Counted from the first letter of the stretch, positions 22,620 through 34,245 are shown. The stretch is DNA of 64,000 bases from Camellia lanceoleosa (GCA_025200525.1 CM045762.1:85516117-85580116); one strand, 5' to 3'. Notes: generated by a model from the letters alone, not told the origin. Numbers and translations: made by a program.

Positions 22620-22915
22620 GAATCGGTTGCGTTTCGGAACAAAAACAGTGTGTTTTTCGTAACTGCCCAAAAATTAAGTTGCTCAAAATCAGGTTTTGAG
22701 CATACCAGGAGCAAGGACTCCAAGAGAGGAGTCCAGAACTGCAAAGAACAGCCCAAGAAGAGCTTGCACACGCTCTCACGCGCTACCCAAAGACTGCGCG
22801 TCAATCTCACTCTCTGCACGCGCCCCACGTGCCGTGAAGAGAAGCCGACACGTGATCTCACTCTCTCCCACGCGCCACACGCGCTGCTCAAGTAGGAAGA
22901 CGAGTGTGTTGCGCG

Positions 22916-23100
22916 CGTATGTGACGTTAGACGCCACATCATCGGCCATGTGGCTTCCACATCATCGCCACGTCGCTGACACGTGTCTGACACGTCATCA
23001 CCAGATCACTGCCACGTGTCTGACACGTAAGCGCCACATCACTGATACGTGGCTGCCAAGTCAGCAAATCATTGCCACGCTACTGTTCACGTCATCAGAC
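22916..23100. repeat. ACGTG-rich minisatellite in the untranslated leader of the copia element
   Basis: Diverged units of about 20 to 45 bp repeat 'ccacgtgtctgacacgt' and variants such as 'gctgacacgtgtctgac' and 'gatacgtggctgcc'. CACGTG/ACGTGTC cores resemble plant G-box/ABRE elements. The tract lies between the primer site and the gag start. Confidence 0.75.
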
Positions 23101-23316
23101 CTGTTGACCAGTCAACGCAGAGGCAGAGAGTGATCTGCTGCTACATGACTAAGGTACACCTACAGATCTGAACTATCCAAATATTTTGGACTGATTTGAG
23201 CCATTCTGTGTCCTTTTTGACGATCTTATAGTGGTTTTTGACTATTTGGAGTATTCTGGACACATCTGTACGGTCAGATTTTTCATTCGGAGTTTTCTAT
23301 AAAATGAAAGAATACG

Positions 23317-24136
23317 ATGGAGGATTCTACATCAACTTCAGAATCTATGTTCAAATTAACTCCTTCCAATTATGCAATTTGGAAGTCACAGATGGAAGAC
23401 ATCCTGTTTTTAAAAGACTTGTTTAACTCCATTTTTATAAAAGGGGTTAAACCTAAAGAAGTGAAAGATGATGGCTGGATAAAGATGAACCGCAAGACTA
23501 TTGCTTGTATCAGACAATGGATAGACCACAGTGTGTTCCATTATGTTGCCGAAGAGACAGATGCCTATGCTCTTTGGACAATGTTAAATGACATGTACCA
23601 GTCAAAGACCGCCCGAAACAAAGCCTTGGTGATGAGAAGGCTAGTAAATCTGAAGTTGAAGAATGATGTGTCTATTGCCGAGCACACCAGTGAATTCAAA
23701 AATCTGGTGAATCAGCTTGCAACCGTCAAGATGCGCTTGGACGATGAAATGCAAGCCGTACTACTACTCAGTTCTTTACCGGACAATTGGGAGACATTGG
23801 TTGTTTCTTTCAGCACCTCTGCACCAAAAGGGAAACTGACCATGAGTATGGTCACAGACACCATGTACAATGAAGAAATAAGAAGGAAAGACATGGGAGG
23901 TAATCAGTCCCATGCTCTTGTCACAGAAGATAGAGGCAAAGACAGAGGTAAAGGAAGAGGTAAAGGAAGAAGCAAAAGTAGAGACAGCTGGAACAACAGG
24001 AGTAAATCCAGAGACAACAAAGGTCGAGGTAACTCCAGCTTCACTCGCTTTCCTTTGTGGCAGAGGGTCACATAAAGAGAAAGCGCCCAAAGGAAGAAAG
24101 GCCAAAGTAGTAAATCAAAAGGAGATGAGAACATAA
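23317..24136 (+). pseudogene. Copia gag, frameshifted at the zinc knuckle
   Basis: The ATG at 23317 opens a 252-residue frame beginning MEDSTSTSESMFKLTPSNYA. It contains the UBN2/copia gag phrases WKSQMEDILFLKDL and LVMRRLVNLKLKNDVSIAEH, then a basic Arg/Lys/Ser-rich stretch. Gag packages element RNA. The frame stops at 24075. The following zinc-knuckle region continues in another frame (LCGRGSHKEKAP, to 24136), where only remnants of a CCHC motif are visible, so no intact knuckle exists. Confidence 0.88.
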
Positions 24137-24222
24137 CAACCACAACAACTGATGAAATACTTCTTGCAGTTGGTGAAGAGGAAAATTGCCTTCACGTGGC
24201 TGACCACAGCTACACAGAATAG

Positions 24223-24489
24223 GTGATAGACACAGCTGCATCCTATCACGCCACTTCCCACAGAGAACTCTTCAGCTCATACAACGCTGGAGATTTTGGC
24301 ACTGTTCGAATCGAAAATTCTAGCTATTCGAAAATTGTGGGTATTGGAGAAATTAGTATTCAAACTAATGTTAGGAACAAGCTGGTTCTCAAAGATGTGA
24401 GGCATGTTCTAGATTTGCGCCTCAATCTTATCTCCGGAACCACCTTGGACCGACAGGGCTATACAAGTACATTTGGAAATGGCCGTTAG
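24223..24489 (+). pseudogene. Copia protease
   Basis: The frame begins VIDTAASYHAT, the Tnt1-type aspartic protease active site (D-T-A), followed by GDFGTVRIENSSYSKIVGIG and VRHVLDLRLNLISG. The codon before it is TAG (24220-24222) where the family has Trp, consistent with a TGG to TAG change. A second TAG (24487-24489) ends the frame at another expected Trp position. Confidence 0.9.
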
Positions 24490-25334
24490 AAGCTGACAGG
24501 AGGAGCTTTGACAATCGCCAAAGGAGAGATGTCTTCAACACTGTATAAGACTCAAACGAAGATCTGTCTAAAAAGTCTTAATGCAGCAGAAGACAAGGAG
24601 TCACCAGACTTATGGCACAGAAGACTAGCTCACATGAGTGAGAAGGGATTGCATTTATTGGCAAAGCAATCCAGAATACCCTTATTCAAAGGGAGTGCTT
24701 TGAAGCTGTGTGATCATTGTCTTTATGGCAAGCAACATCGAGTATCATTCAGTTCAACGAGCAAGAGGAAAACAAAAGTGCTCAATATGGTATACTCGGA
24801 TGTTTGTGGCCCAATCGAAGTGGAGTCACATGACGGCCGCTAGTATTTTCTGACTTTCATTGATGATGCATCAAGTAAGTTGTGGGTGTATTTCCTGAAG
24901 ACAAAGGATGAGGTATTTCAGCACTTTCATGAGTTGCATGCAATGGTAGAAAGAAAGACTAGGAAGAAGTTGAAGTGTCTTCGCACAGACAATGGAGGCG
25001 AGTACACTTCCAATGCTTTTGCAGCATACTATGCCAGCAGAGGTATCCAGCACGAGACAACAGTTCCCGCACCCCACAACACAATGGTGTGGCAGAAAGG
25101 ATGAACCATACTATTATGGAAAGAGTCAGATGTATGCTCAAAATAGCAAAGTTGCCAAAGTCATTCTGGGCTGAAGCTGCCCGTACAGCCTGTTATCTCA
25201 TCAACAGGTCACCTTCAGTCCCGTTGAATTTTGCGATACCTGAGGAAGTCTGGTCCAGAAGAAAGGTATCATATTCTCACTTGAGAGTCTTCGGGTGTAA
25301 GGCCTTTGCACACATCTCCAAGGAAAACAGATAG
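24490..25334 (+). pseudogene. Copia integrase (HHCC and catalytic core), broken
   Basis: 24508-24843 holds the zinc domain: LWHRRLAHMSEKGLHLLAKQ and CDHCLYGKQHRVSF supply the His and Cys pairs. The core follows with a DVCGPIEV first Asp and TDNGGEYTSNAF second Asp. A TAG at 24841-24843 interrupts the frame. A frameshift near 25070-25085 (TVPAPHNTMVW where the family reads PQHNGVAER) moves the C-terminal part (AERMNHTIMERVRCMLKIAK, with the catalytic Glu) to another frame. Another TAG ends it at 25332-25334. Confidence 0.9.
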
Positions 25335-25766
25335 AAGCTTGATGACAAGTCCACTCCATGCATATTTGTGGGCTATTCAGATGCAGCATTTGGGTACAAG
25401 ATGTGGGACCCAGTGAACAAGAAGATGTTCAGGAGCAGAGATGTTGTGTTCCAAGAAGACCAAACAGTAGCAGATTTTGAGAAATCTGCAAAGTCTAGAG
25501 ATGTCATCACTCTAGACTTGTTTCCATCTCCCAAGCCATCACAAAATGCTAGATGTGATGATGTGCAACAAGAAGTGCCAGAGTTGCAAGATCCTATGCC
25601 AGAAATTGATGATCAGGAGGAAAGAGATGAAGACTCGGATGAAGAGGGTGTTGAGCAGGGGGAGCAACCCCCTCAAATAGAGGCAGCCTCAGTTGCGGAG
25701 ATCTGGAAGAGCTGCCATGCCATCAACCAAATATCTCGTTTCTCAGTATATTCTGATTACTGATGA
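25335..25766 (+). pseudogene. Copia integrase C-terminus and linker to RT
   Basis: The frame 25368-25763 reads MWDPVNKKMFRSRDVVFQED, the conserved integrase C-terminal segment. An acidic linker (EIDDQEERDEDSDEEG) typical of copia elements before RT follows. It ends in two consecutive TGA codons at 25761-25766. A local double shift seems to place the usual ITDEG phrase in another frame. Confidence 0.85.
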
Positions 25767-26810
25767 GGGCAAGAGTTTTTGGAAGCCAAGAGTCATACAG
25801 AGAAAGACTGTTGGATGCAAGCCATGAAGGAGAAGATAAGTTCTTTGCAGAAGAATCACACTTATGAGCTTGTTCCACTTCTAAGAGACAGGAGAGCCTT
25901 GAAGAACAAATGGGTGTATAAGTTGAAGAAAGATGAAAACGGTAAACTATTGCAGCATAAAGCTCGTTTGGTGGTCAAAGGCTTTGGGCAGAAGAAAGGA
26001 ATTGATTTTGATGAGATCTTCTCCCTAGTTATGAAGATGACTTCTATTCGAGTAGCTCTGGGATTAGTAGCTTGCTTGAATCTGGAAGTAGAACAAATGG
26101 AAGTCAAGACTGCCTTTCTCCATGGTCAGTTGGAGGAAGAGATCTACATGGAGCAACTAAAAGGATTTGAAGTTAAAGAAAAACAAAAACTAGTCTGCAA
26201 ATTGAAGAAGAGTCTCTACGGCCTGAAACAGGCACCGAGACAATGGTACAAGAAGTTTGATTCATTTATGGTGGATCACGAGTACACAAGAACGATGGCA
26301 GACCAGTGTGTTTATTTTCGCAGGTTTTCGGATGGAAACTTCATTATTCTACTGTTGTATGTCAATGATATGCTGATCATCAGACAGGATACTACTATGA
26401 TCAACAAGTTGAAAAAGGACTTGTTGCAGTATTTTGACATGAAGAATTTAGGCCCATCACAGCAAATTTTGGGCATGAAGATTGTTCGTGACAGGAAAGC
26501 CAAGAAGATATGGCTGTCACAGGAGAAATATGTTGGACGGGTGATTAAAAGGTTTAACATGAAAGATGACAAGCCAGTCAGCACACCACTGGCCAACCAT
26601 TTCAATATGACAAAGCGTTTGTGTCCCACGACCAGCTCTGAAAGGAAAGAAATGGAGGCAATCCCTTATTCTTCCGCAGTAGGAAGTTTGATGTATGCAA
26701 TGGTGTGTACCCGGCTAGATATAGCTCACGCAGTTGGTGTTGTGAGCAGATTCCTCGCCAATCCAGGAAAGGAGCATGGGAGGTCATCAAATGGATTCTT
26801 CAGTACTTGA
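25767..26810 (+). pseudogene. Copia reverse transcriptase with substituted active-site residues
   Basis: The frame contains KNKWVYKLKKDENGK, ARLVVKGFGQKKGIDFDEIF, MEVKTAFLHGQLEEEIYMEQ, KKSLYGLKQAPRQWYKKFD and LLLYVNDMLI. In copia RT the first catalytic Asp lies in the DVKTAFLHG motif and here reads E (about residue 108 counting from 25779). The YVDD pair reads YVND (N about residue 196, codon AAT near 26364). Both changes should abolish polymerase activity. The frame is lost at 26810, just after LANPGKEH. Confidence 0.92.
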
Positions 26811-27320
26811 AGGGAACTTCAAAGATGTGTTTATGTTTCAGGGGAGCCAATTTTGGAGGGTTTTACAGATGCCGATATGGTAGGTGATCTTGATGGTAGA
26901 AAGTCTACATCAAGATTTCTGTTCACCTTTGTAGGGGGAGCTGTTTCATTGCTGTCCAAACTACAAAAGTGTGTTGCTTCATCTACAACAGAGGCAGAGT
27001 ACATTCTTTGCTGCGAGATCTTTGGAAAGGAACTGTTGTGGTTAAAGCGGTTTCTCCAAGAATTGGGTCTACAGCAAGAAGAATACAAGGTACATTGTGA
27101 TAGTCAAAGTGCAATTGATTTGAGCAAGAATTCCATGTACCATTCACGTACAAAACACATTGATGTTCGGTATCATTGGATACGAGAAGTGATGGAAAAG
27201 CAGCTAATGAAGCTAGTGAAGATTCACACAGACAAGAATCCTTCTGACATGATGACCAAGGGTGTCACCAGAGACAAACTAGAAGTTTGCAAGCATCTGA
27301 CCGGGATGGACTTCAAGTGA
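26790..27320 (+). pseudogene. Copia RNase H
   Basis: Three frames join in 26705-26887 (KGAWEVIKWILQYLKGTSKM) and 26853-27320. The latter carries GFTDADMVGDLDGRKSTSRF, SSTTEAEYI, HCDSQSAIDLSKNSMYHSRT, KHIDVRYHWIREVMEK and NPSDMMTKGVTRDKLE, the usual RNase H series with its acidic residues. It ends at TGA 27318-27320, as expected close to the polypurine tract. Confidence 0.92.
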
Positions 27321-27342
27321 GAAGTCAGTTGTCCATGTAGGC

Positions 27343-27355
27343 GTGGAGGGGGAGA
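27343..27355 (+). promoter_or_regulatory. Polypurine tract of the copia element
   Basis: GTGGAGGGGGAGA lies immediately upstream of the 3' LTR at 27358. Confidence 0.85.
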
Positions 27356-27357
27356 AT

Positions 27358-27785
27358 TGTTAGCTCCATCCACTACCCACATGGTAAGGAGCCCACCATC
27401 CACATGGTATGGGTGGCACCATGTAGTAAAGGAAGCTGGTGGGGCAATACCAACTCACCAAAGGTAGATGGTGAGGGTGGCACAACCAAGTCCACTCATG
27501 GCTGTCACTTCACCTACTCCTCTTCTCTTGGTTATAAATTGAGATGAGTGAGGAGGGGTTCAATAGAGATATATGGGAGAGACACACTGAGCTGAGAATA
27601 CACAGAGGAGAATATAATCTGTGAGTGAGAGTTCTATAGAGAGTTGTGAGGTGTGAGTTTTGTAATCTCCCTCCGGAATAATTCTATAGTGGATATCCCT
27701 CAGTGGACGTAGGCAATTGCCGAACCACGTAAATATTCTTGTGTTATTGTGTGGAATTAATTTCTAGTGTCCCATAGTCCTAATA
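27358..27785 (+). repeat. 3' LTR of the copia element
   Basis: It is 428 bp, colinear with 22177-22604. Its last bases read CCTAATA in place of CCTAACA, so the terminal CA has mutated. Confidence 0.92.
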
Positions 27786-27790
27786 GCAAT

Positions 27791-28405
27791 GTAGGTATAA
27801 AAGATTCAATCTGTCCAATAATCCACAATCCTTTGAGGTTTTTCAACAAACTTCTTGGTGGCATACTAGAGTTCATTAAAAAACCACTTAATAGACTAAT
27901 AAAAATCATGATAACAATGAAGAAAAGAAAAGAAAAGAAAAAATCACAATTGGGTCAGATTAATAAATAAAACAATAAAAAACAGAACTCTTAAAATAAA
28001 ATTATAGTCAAAGGGTATCAAAGATTACAGTACAAGTGCAAAACAATTGAGGGACTTGTACAGAACAATACATAAAAGCAAGACCAACCTAATTTACAAA
28101 ACTATGAGCAGATTAATGGGTAGAAATTAAAATCATAAGAAATACATATTACGGCGTTCAAACTATTTGTGGCTATTATGGGTGATTTTTGTGCGGGTAT
28201 TTGATCACCAATATCCCCTAACAACTTAGGGCTCAACAATTGATGGGGGGAGGGAGGGAGGGAGAGAGAGAGAGAGAAAAAAAAAAAACTAACCTGGGTT
28301 TGCTGGTTGCAGAGGGACAGAGCGAAAGAATGGAAATAGCAATAGATGAAGGCAAACGGTGAAGAAGTGAGCATCATGTGCGATGTAAGAGAGTAAGCGA
28401 CTCAG

Positions 28406-28446
<41 letters not shown>

Positions 28447-28590
28447 CAGTTATGTGTTGGGTAGAGAGAAAACTAGGGAAAATATCACATCTTTGGCAAC
28501 CAAGGGTTTGTTGGTTTTATAAATAAAACTACGTAGTTTTAATAAGAATAATATTTGTCAATAAATTTATTTTGCCTCCATTACAGTTAG
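27791..28590. other. CACTA interior right of the copia element, with a possible captured exon on the minus strand
   Basis: The minus-strand frame 28102-28377 starts MMLTSSPFAFIYCYFHSFAL. Its codons up to about 28294 end at CCCAG|GTTAGT, a good splice-donor match, just after a GA/CT-rich stretch that could be a 5' leader. I do not recognise the protein. GA microsatellites lie at 28257-28276 and 28411-28442. The rest is AT-rich. Confidence 0.3.
28411..28443. repeat. (GA)n microsatellite
   Basis: About sixteen uninterrupted GA units. Confidence 0.95.
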
Positions 28591-28930
28591 CAAAAGGCGC
28601 CAAAAATTTGATAGTGCGCCAAAATAAAAAATATTTACAATTGGCAACAAAAAAGTATTTAGTCGCAGTAGAATTACCATTCTCAACAAAATATTTTGTT
28701 GCCATTCATTTCTTGTTTGTTGCTAAATATTTTCCCACCATTTGGAGGGAAGGGAGGGCTTGGCGCCAAAATATAGCCAACGAATTATTATATTTTGTTG
28801 CTAAAACTTTCACCTTCCACAACAAAACTCATATTGGTTGGCAAAAATTTACTTTCTGTAACAAATAATTTGTTTTGTCCCTAATTTTGGTTGTCGAAAG
28901 TGTTTTTTCTTGTAATGATAGAACTCACAA

Positions 28931-29284
28931 GAATATTATTAAGGGAAATTCTATAATACACAATCCCATTTTGGGGTGTATGTCATATACTCTAGGTATA
29001 ATATTTGTGGTCTTTGGTTATTATTTATTTTAGTGTTGGTTATGACTTTTTGTATTGTTAGTTATGAGTAATTATGATATTAATTATGACATTTTATGAT
29101 TATTATTTTGGTTATGATCTAAGGTTTTTGGTTATACTGTTTGATTATGACTTTTTTTTTATTATTATGATTGAAAAAAATTAATTAATATATTTGTAGT
29201 GATCAACACCACAAATATTATAATTTACATATGGTACATACCCGTTTAAAGGTATGTATTATAGCATGACCCTCTTATTAATAT
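28931..29284. mobile_element. MITE with about 60-bp terminal inverted repeats
   Basis: Left 'ctataatacacaatcccatt' to 'aatatttgtggt' is mirrored by the right end, which reversed reads 'ctataatacatacctttaaa' to 'aatatttgtggt'. Weaker similarity extends outward through 'ttattaaggg'. The body is rich in GTTATGA phrases shared with the truncated copy at 7528-7806. It abuts the CACTA right end. Confidence 0.7.
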
Positions 29285-29330
29285 CTACTAATTAATATAT
29301 ATGCAATTAAAATTGTATACCAAAAATTAC

Positions 29331-29456
29331 ATTATAATCCGGGACGGACCCAGAACTTTCATATAGAGGACAAACATATATACTAACAAATTTTTTAAAA
29401 GAAAGTATGAACTATAATATCAATTTCTACTAGTATTAAAAGTGAAAATAAGATGA

Positions 29457-29487
<31 letters not shown>

Positions 29488-30089
29488 GTTTTTTTGTATC
29501 AACATTAAAAGATAACAATTATAAAACAACTATATATTAGAGTGAGATATTTTCAGTTTTTTTTTTTTTAAAAAAATTTATTTTAGTCGAGGTGTGCATA
29601 TTTTGACTCAAACATTCGATTATAAAAAAAAATAAAAAATAAAAAATAAAAAAATTATCTTGAGTTGTTATGCACTCTTTCACATCATTAAAATTTTCTA
29701 TGATAAGATCAACATTAAAATATTATACAATGTTTTTTAATAAATATGATCAATTAACTAGGTGATACCTTATTCTATTATTTACAAACTAGAGCTTGTA
29801 ATTAATACTAGTTATAAAAATTAATTTCTTTTATTATATTTTGTGCATTTTTTTTTTAAATTTTATATTTTGATTTCATGTTTCATAGATATGGAGTGGT
29901 AGCAAGACTTTTTTAAATATATAGAGAGAATGATCACTTAAAATTCGTAAAAGAATAAAAACTTAGGGGACAACCCTTTATAATTTGTAAATAATTATAC
30001 CTAATACTATTATAATAAATAGTATTTTTTAAATCATAGGAGAGATGATTGTCCTCTCTTATCTCTTCTAGGTCCATCTTGACTATAAT
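29331..30089. mobile_element. Non-autonomous inverted-repeat element, about 760 bp
   Basis: Left end ATTATAATCCGGGACGGACC then 'cagaac...gaggacaaacat'. Right end reversed ATTATAGTCAAGATGGACCT then 'agaag...gaggacaatcat'. The terminal repeat is about 45 bp at roughly 70 percent identity. The inside is AT-rich with a TA microsatellite (29458-29481) and no coding sequence. Confidence 0.55.
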
Positions 30090-30431
30090 ACGAGAATATT
30101 CTTAAAATAATTGAATTATAAGTAATGGTACAATCGTGACCAAAATATGAAAGAATGGAGTGGGCAACAAGAACAAGAAAAAAACACGGATGGCACTTTA
30201 GCCACAATGGAAAGCACTCTCGTGCAAAATCATTTTTTTTAAGGAAATGATATATAAATTTACTTTTTAGATTTATTTTTTAAAATTTAGTGATTTATTA
30301 AGAAAATAATTAGTTAATAATTAGATAATATTTAATTATTAAGTAATCATCTTTTCAATATATCATTGAGTCTAAAAAATAAATATAATTTTTTAACAGG
30401 AATAATAATACTCATTTCCTGATGTTTTTAC
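30090..30431. other. AT-rich sequence, nothing recognised
   Basis: No coding sequence, RNA gene or clear repeat ends seen. Confidence 0.6.
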
Positions 30432-30659
30432 AAAGGGCAAATTACATATACCTCCCTCGAGATTTAACTAAATTACAGATACCTCCCTGAGGTTTCGGAA
30501 ATTACAAATACCCCCCTGAGGTTTATATTTTCATAACAATTTACCCCCTAATTTGTTATGCAAATAGTACCTTCATGGGGTATCTGTAATTTCTCAAACC
30601 TCAGGGGGGTATCTGTAATTTTGCTAAACCTCGAGGGGGGTATATGTAATTTGCCCTTT
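30432..30659. mobile_element. Foldback MITE, near-perfect inverted repeat
   Basis: Left AAAGGGCAAATTACATATAC and reversed right AAAGGGCAAATTACATATAC are identical over 20 bp. The arms continue inward through 'ctccctcgag' and 'aaattacagatac' blocks, each with CCCCCCTGAGGTTT-like phrases. About 228 bp; the whole element could form one long hairpin. Confidence 0.85.
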
Positions 30660-31894
30660 TATTATTTTAAAGACAATTTAAAGCATCTTTTGTTGTTGTG
30701 TGCACGGACACGAGCTAGGACTTAGTACTTGCGACTTGGGTTCGGTGGGGTATCGTACTCATAGCGTCACTCTCTTAAGAAGCTATTTGGTACTCAAGGC
30801 CGCCATCACATGGTGTCCCAAATTAAATATAATTGATTGAGATGGTGATTTGATTAATTTCGGTTGACGATGGAAGAACTATAGAAGGTATCATAATTGA
30901 TGATTGGTTGAAATAGAGAAGTTATTTGATGGTTTTGGGGTACGATCACGTGGTGTCTCAAGTATGTTATGATTGGTAAAAAGTGTGAGGCTTACAATTT
31001 TGTATTGGATAATTAAAAAACAACAAAGGACATGATAATTTGTGATTAGTTAAGAACATGGTCACGTGGTATTCCTAAATCACAAAATAAATTTTCATTG
31101 AGATGGTGGGCTTATTGATTTCTTTTGTGATGGAAGAACTATAAATTGAGAGGGTAATTTATAAATAAATTGGGCCGAGCTAAGGAAGAGGCTTCTTTTG
31201 AAATTGGGTCGCACATCGGACCGAGATAGGAGCTAATGTAGCTCGGTCTAATTACTAACAAGCTTGGGCCAGGTGAAAACTTGTCACGACCCAAACTCGC
31301 CCTTGTAGGTTTAGCATCGTAACCAGCCAGTAATCCGTGGATTACCAAAGGCCTCTTAACAGATAAGCATATAATAAAGGGCTGCGGAAGCAGATGTACA
31401 AAACATAAATAGTCCAATGAGCTGTGTCGATAAACATGGGATAGAAAATTTCGAAACTTATATATATATAAGCGTGACGATCAAGGATAACATAATTACA
31501 AACATTTACAAAAGTGTACTATCCAGGACCCAACTGTATAAAACAGACAGAGACTAACGTAAGTACAAAAACAGTTGTATAACCAGACTTCAATCGGAAC
31601 CTCCTCGGGAGGCACAACGGTTGGCTAACAAAAACAGGAATGAAGGCCGTCAACTCTGGCCCTGATCACGCGCCGGCTCACCTATATACATAATATAAAC
31701 TGTGAGCGAAAGCTCAGTGAACAATAACAAAGTAAAGGGGTTTCAATGAATGAGTCCGCACAGATTTAGAATACATAATTCAGTTCATATCAAATTCATA
31801 AATTGTCCAGATCATATACAGAAATCATAAGTCAGGCGTAAGTATACGTGATACATCCATTAGCATTAACAGAACAGATGCAGACACGTGAGGG

Positions 31895-32040
31895 TTACGA
31901 ATAACCAGTCCCATAAACGAACCTCCGGATCCGGGTAACAGATAATAAATACACTAAGCCCCATGATAGAGCCTCCGGTACGGGTAACAGAGTGCAGACA
32001 GATTAAGTTCCATGATGGAACCTCCGATACCGGGTAACAG
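31895..32040. repeat. Three tandem units with CCGGATCCGG-type palindromes
   Basis: Units of about 55 to 65 bp share 'ccatgatggaacctccg' and 'cgggtaacag'. The first contains the palindrome CCGGATCCGG; the others have decayed forms (CCGGTACGG, CCGATACCGG). Confidence 0.75.
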
Positions 32041-32455
32041 CCAATATATTTCATATGATGCTAAGGAAGTCACGATTACATATCAGAAATTGGACAATCA
32101 TTCATTGTACAGAATATAGCATATCAAAAAACATATCTTATTTTATCATACAAAAAATAAATACAGTTGAACATAATTTTACTAAGTTATTACTCACAGT
32201 TGGCCTTGATACAGACAGACGGAGCAGATTGGTCAAACGACATGCGGCATGTGACCTACATGACACATAATAGATACACACTTGAAACACACGTTCGAAT
32301 TGTACATAACTTATGTCGTTTGCTCTTAGTGTGTTTCTAACCTTTAATCCTCATTATGGAGCCTTAAACATGGCCTAGGAATGCCTAGGATGGAATGAGG
32401 ATGCAAGAATGCATTGGAAAGCATTTCTGAAAATTTGCTGAAAATAAAGTCCATG

Positions 32456-32776
32456 CTCGAGCGTGGCTTTCCTCGCTCGAGCGTACATGCAGACAATGAA
32501 GCCCCGCTTGAGCGTGACTTTTCTCGCTCGAACGGACTGTAAACTCTTGAAAAAGTACTGGATGCATGATTTTTACACTCGACGGATGCTCGACCTCCGC
32601 TCGAGCGTGAGACTCAGACCCTCACTCGAGCATGGATTCCCTCGCTCGAGCGGACTGTAAAACACAAAAACTTCTGGGTATATGCATTTTACGCTCGAGC
32701 ATAAACATCGTCGCTTGAGCGGAAGTGCATGTACTCAGAGTGCACGCTCAAGCATGAAATTCCCCGCTCGAGAGTG
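32456..32776. repeat. CGCTCGAGCG palindrome cluster 5
   Basis: About a dozen perfect and variant sites alternate with the spacer 'actgtaaaacacaaaaactt' and 'ctgggtatatgcatttta'. Reversed, this spacer matches the one in family 2 clusters. Confidence 0.88.
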
Positions 32777-34245
32777 GATCAAAAATCTGGAATTTCCAGA
32801 TTGATCCTCAAGCTCAAAACTCAACCTCAAATGCATTAAACTCGATTTTTCTGGGCCAAAACTTGAGAAAATGCATGAAGACTCATAAAACAACATGTTT
32901 AAAGCATCATAACAAGAAATCATGGCCCAAAGGCATGCCAATTGTGCAAAATTCAACTTGAAACTTAAAATTAATTCATGTACATGACTTGTATGCAATT
33001 CTTTGAACTCAATTTTTCCAAAATATGACCAAATACAATGTTCAACCCAAAAACATGATCAACTATGACAATATGACATGGAACATGAAGAATTTCTAAA
33101 ACAAAGCTTGGATTATGACATGCATGCAAGGATTTTTTAGGAAGACAACCTCAAATGCCATGAATTACATATGCATATATGTATTGAGCTTCAATTCACC
33201 AATTCTTAGCTTAATTGACCACCCAACCTTGTTGAGTTCATTTACTTAATGCCTTAAATACAAAGTTTAAGAATATAGTTCTTACCTAAGGTTGATTTCA
33301 AGTATGATCCTAACCCAAAGCTTCAAATTATCTTCAATCTCCTAGCCAATTCTCTTCTTGAATTCAATTCTTGAACTAAGACCCAAATTCCTCAATTCTC
33401 CCTCTCTCTCACGTTTTTGGGGCTTGGGGGCTCAAAGATGCAAGTAATATGGAGAAAGGAGTGAGTGGAGTGACAAAATGGCTTATAAGTAGTAATTGAC
33501 CAAGTTAAATCAATTGGCATTAATTTAATCTAATTTAATTGTTCCGAATCGAATTTTAATTAAACCTACCATAAAATTCTATAAATCCTAATTAGCACAT
33601 AAATCAAGTCAATTTCTGATTCGAATGCCGATAAGGCTTTCAATTCGCAAACCGAAACTAAAACGTAAACAGATCTTTCTACACCTAACAAATATAAACA
33701 CAAACAATGCATCACAGACATGCAGTTAATTCAGAATTCACCCTAATTGCTAATTAGGCATAATTAATCATGAATTAACGTTAATCAGAGGTCGGGATTG
33801 TTACAAAACTGGACCGAGTTATGAGCCGAGGTATTTAGGCTTCATAAGGTGGACCTCGCCCTTGTCAGTTCGGTCAAAGCTTGCTACAGTTAGCTTGGTC
33901 TAAACAGACAAAACCAAGGTACTAGAGAACAGAAGCCGAGCTATGTATGAAGGCGCCGGGTTAAGTATGACAATGGGCTAGTGTTAGCTCGGTCATACCG
34001 TTATCCAACCGTGGTAAAACCATCTCACTTGGTTTAAGCAGTGAGGAGGGTGTTAAAACATAAGCATTATCTTTTAGGAGTGTGATTTCTAGGAGGACTC
34101 TACATTGAGGAATAAGAGTCCTACTAGGATTGTGCCAAGCAAAAACTATAAAAGCTCTCAACAGAACAAATGTGAGGTATTGCAATTCTAACTTTTGAAT
34201 GCACAGAGCTTTTTGTCTATTTTGCTGACTTAGGCATCGGAGAGG

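Larger units (their letters stand above)
22177..27785 (+). mobile_element. Ty1/copia element, Tork/Tnt1-like, full length but degenerate
   Basis: Identical-length 428-bp LTRs start TGTTAG and end CTAACA (the 3' copy ends CTAATA). They flank gag, protease, integrase, RT and RNase H in copia order on the plus strand. Target duplications are GTAAT (22172-22176) and GCAAT (27786-27790), one mismatch. By eye the LTRs differ at about 12 of 428 positions (about 97 percent identity), so the insertion is older than the Ty3 element beside it. Protease and integrase phrases match the tobacco Tnt1 group. The coding region has several stops and frameshifts. Confidence 0.93.
31282..33805 (-). mobile_element. 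Solo LTR, Ty3 family 1, TSD AAACT
   Basis: It runs from TGTCACGACC to GGGATTGTTACA on the plus strand (2524 bp), so it lies in minus orientation. It has perfect duplications AAACT at 31277-31281 and 33806-33810. It is colinear with the LTRs at 10574 and 17783 but clearly diverged. It carries three short tandem units built on CCTCCGGATCCGGGTAACAG (31920-32040) and palindrome cluster 5. It sits inside the older LTR at 30694. Confidence 0.92.

Noticed and set aside
22274..22993. 239-codon minus-strand open frame
   Set aside because: It runs antisense through the copia 5' LTR, primer site and leader; the openness comes from the ACGTG repeats and no domain is visible.
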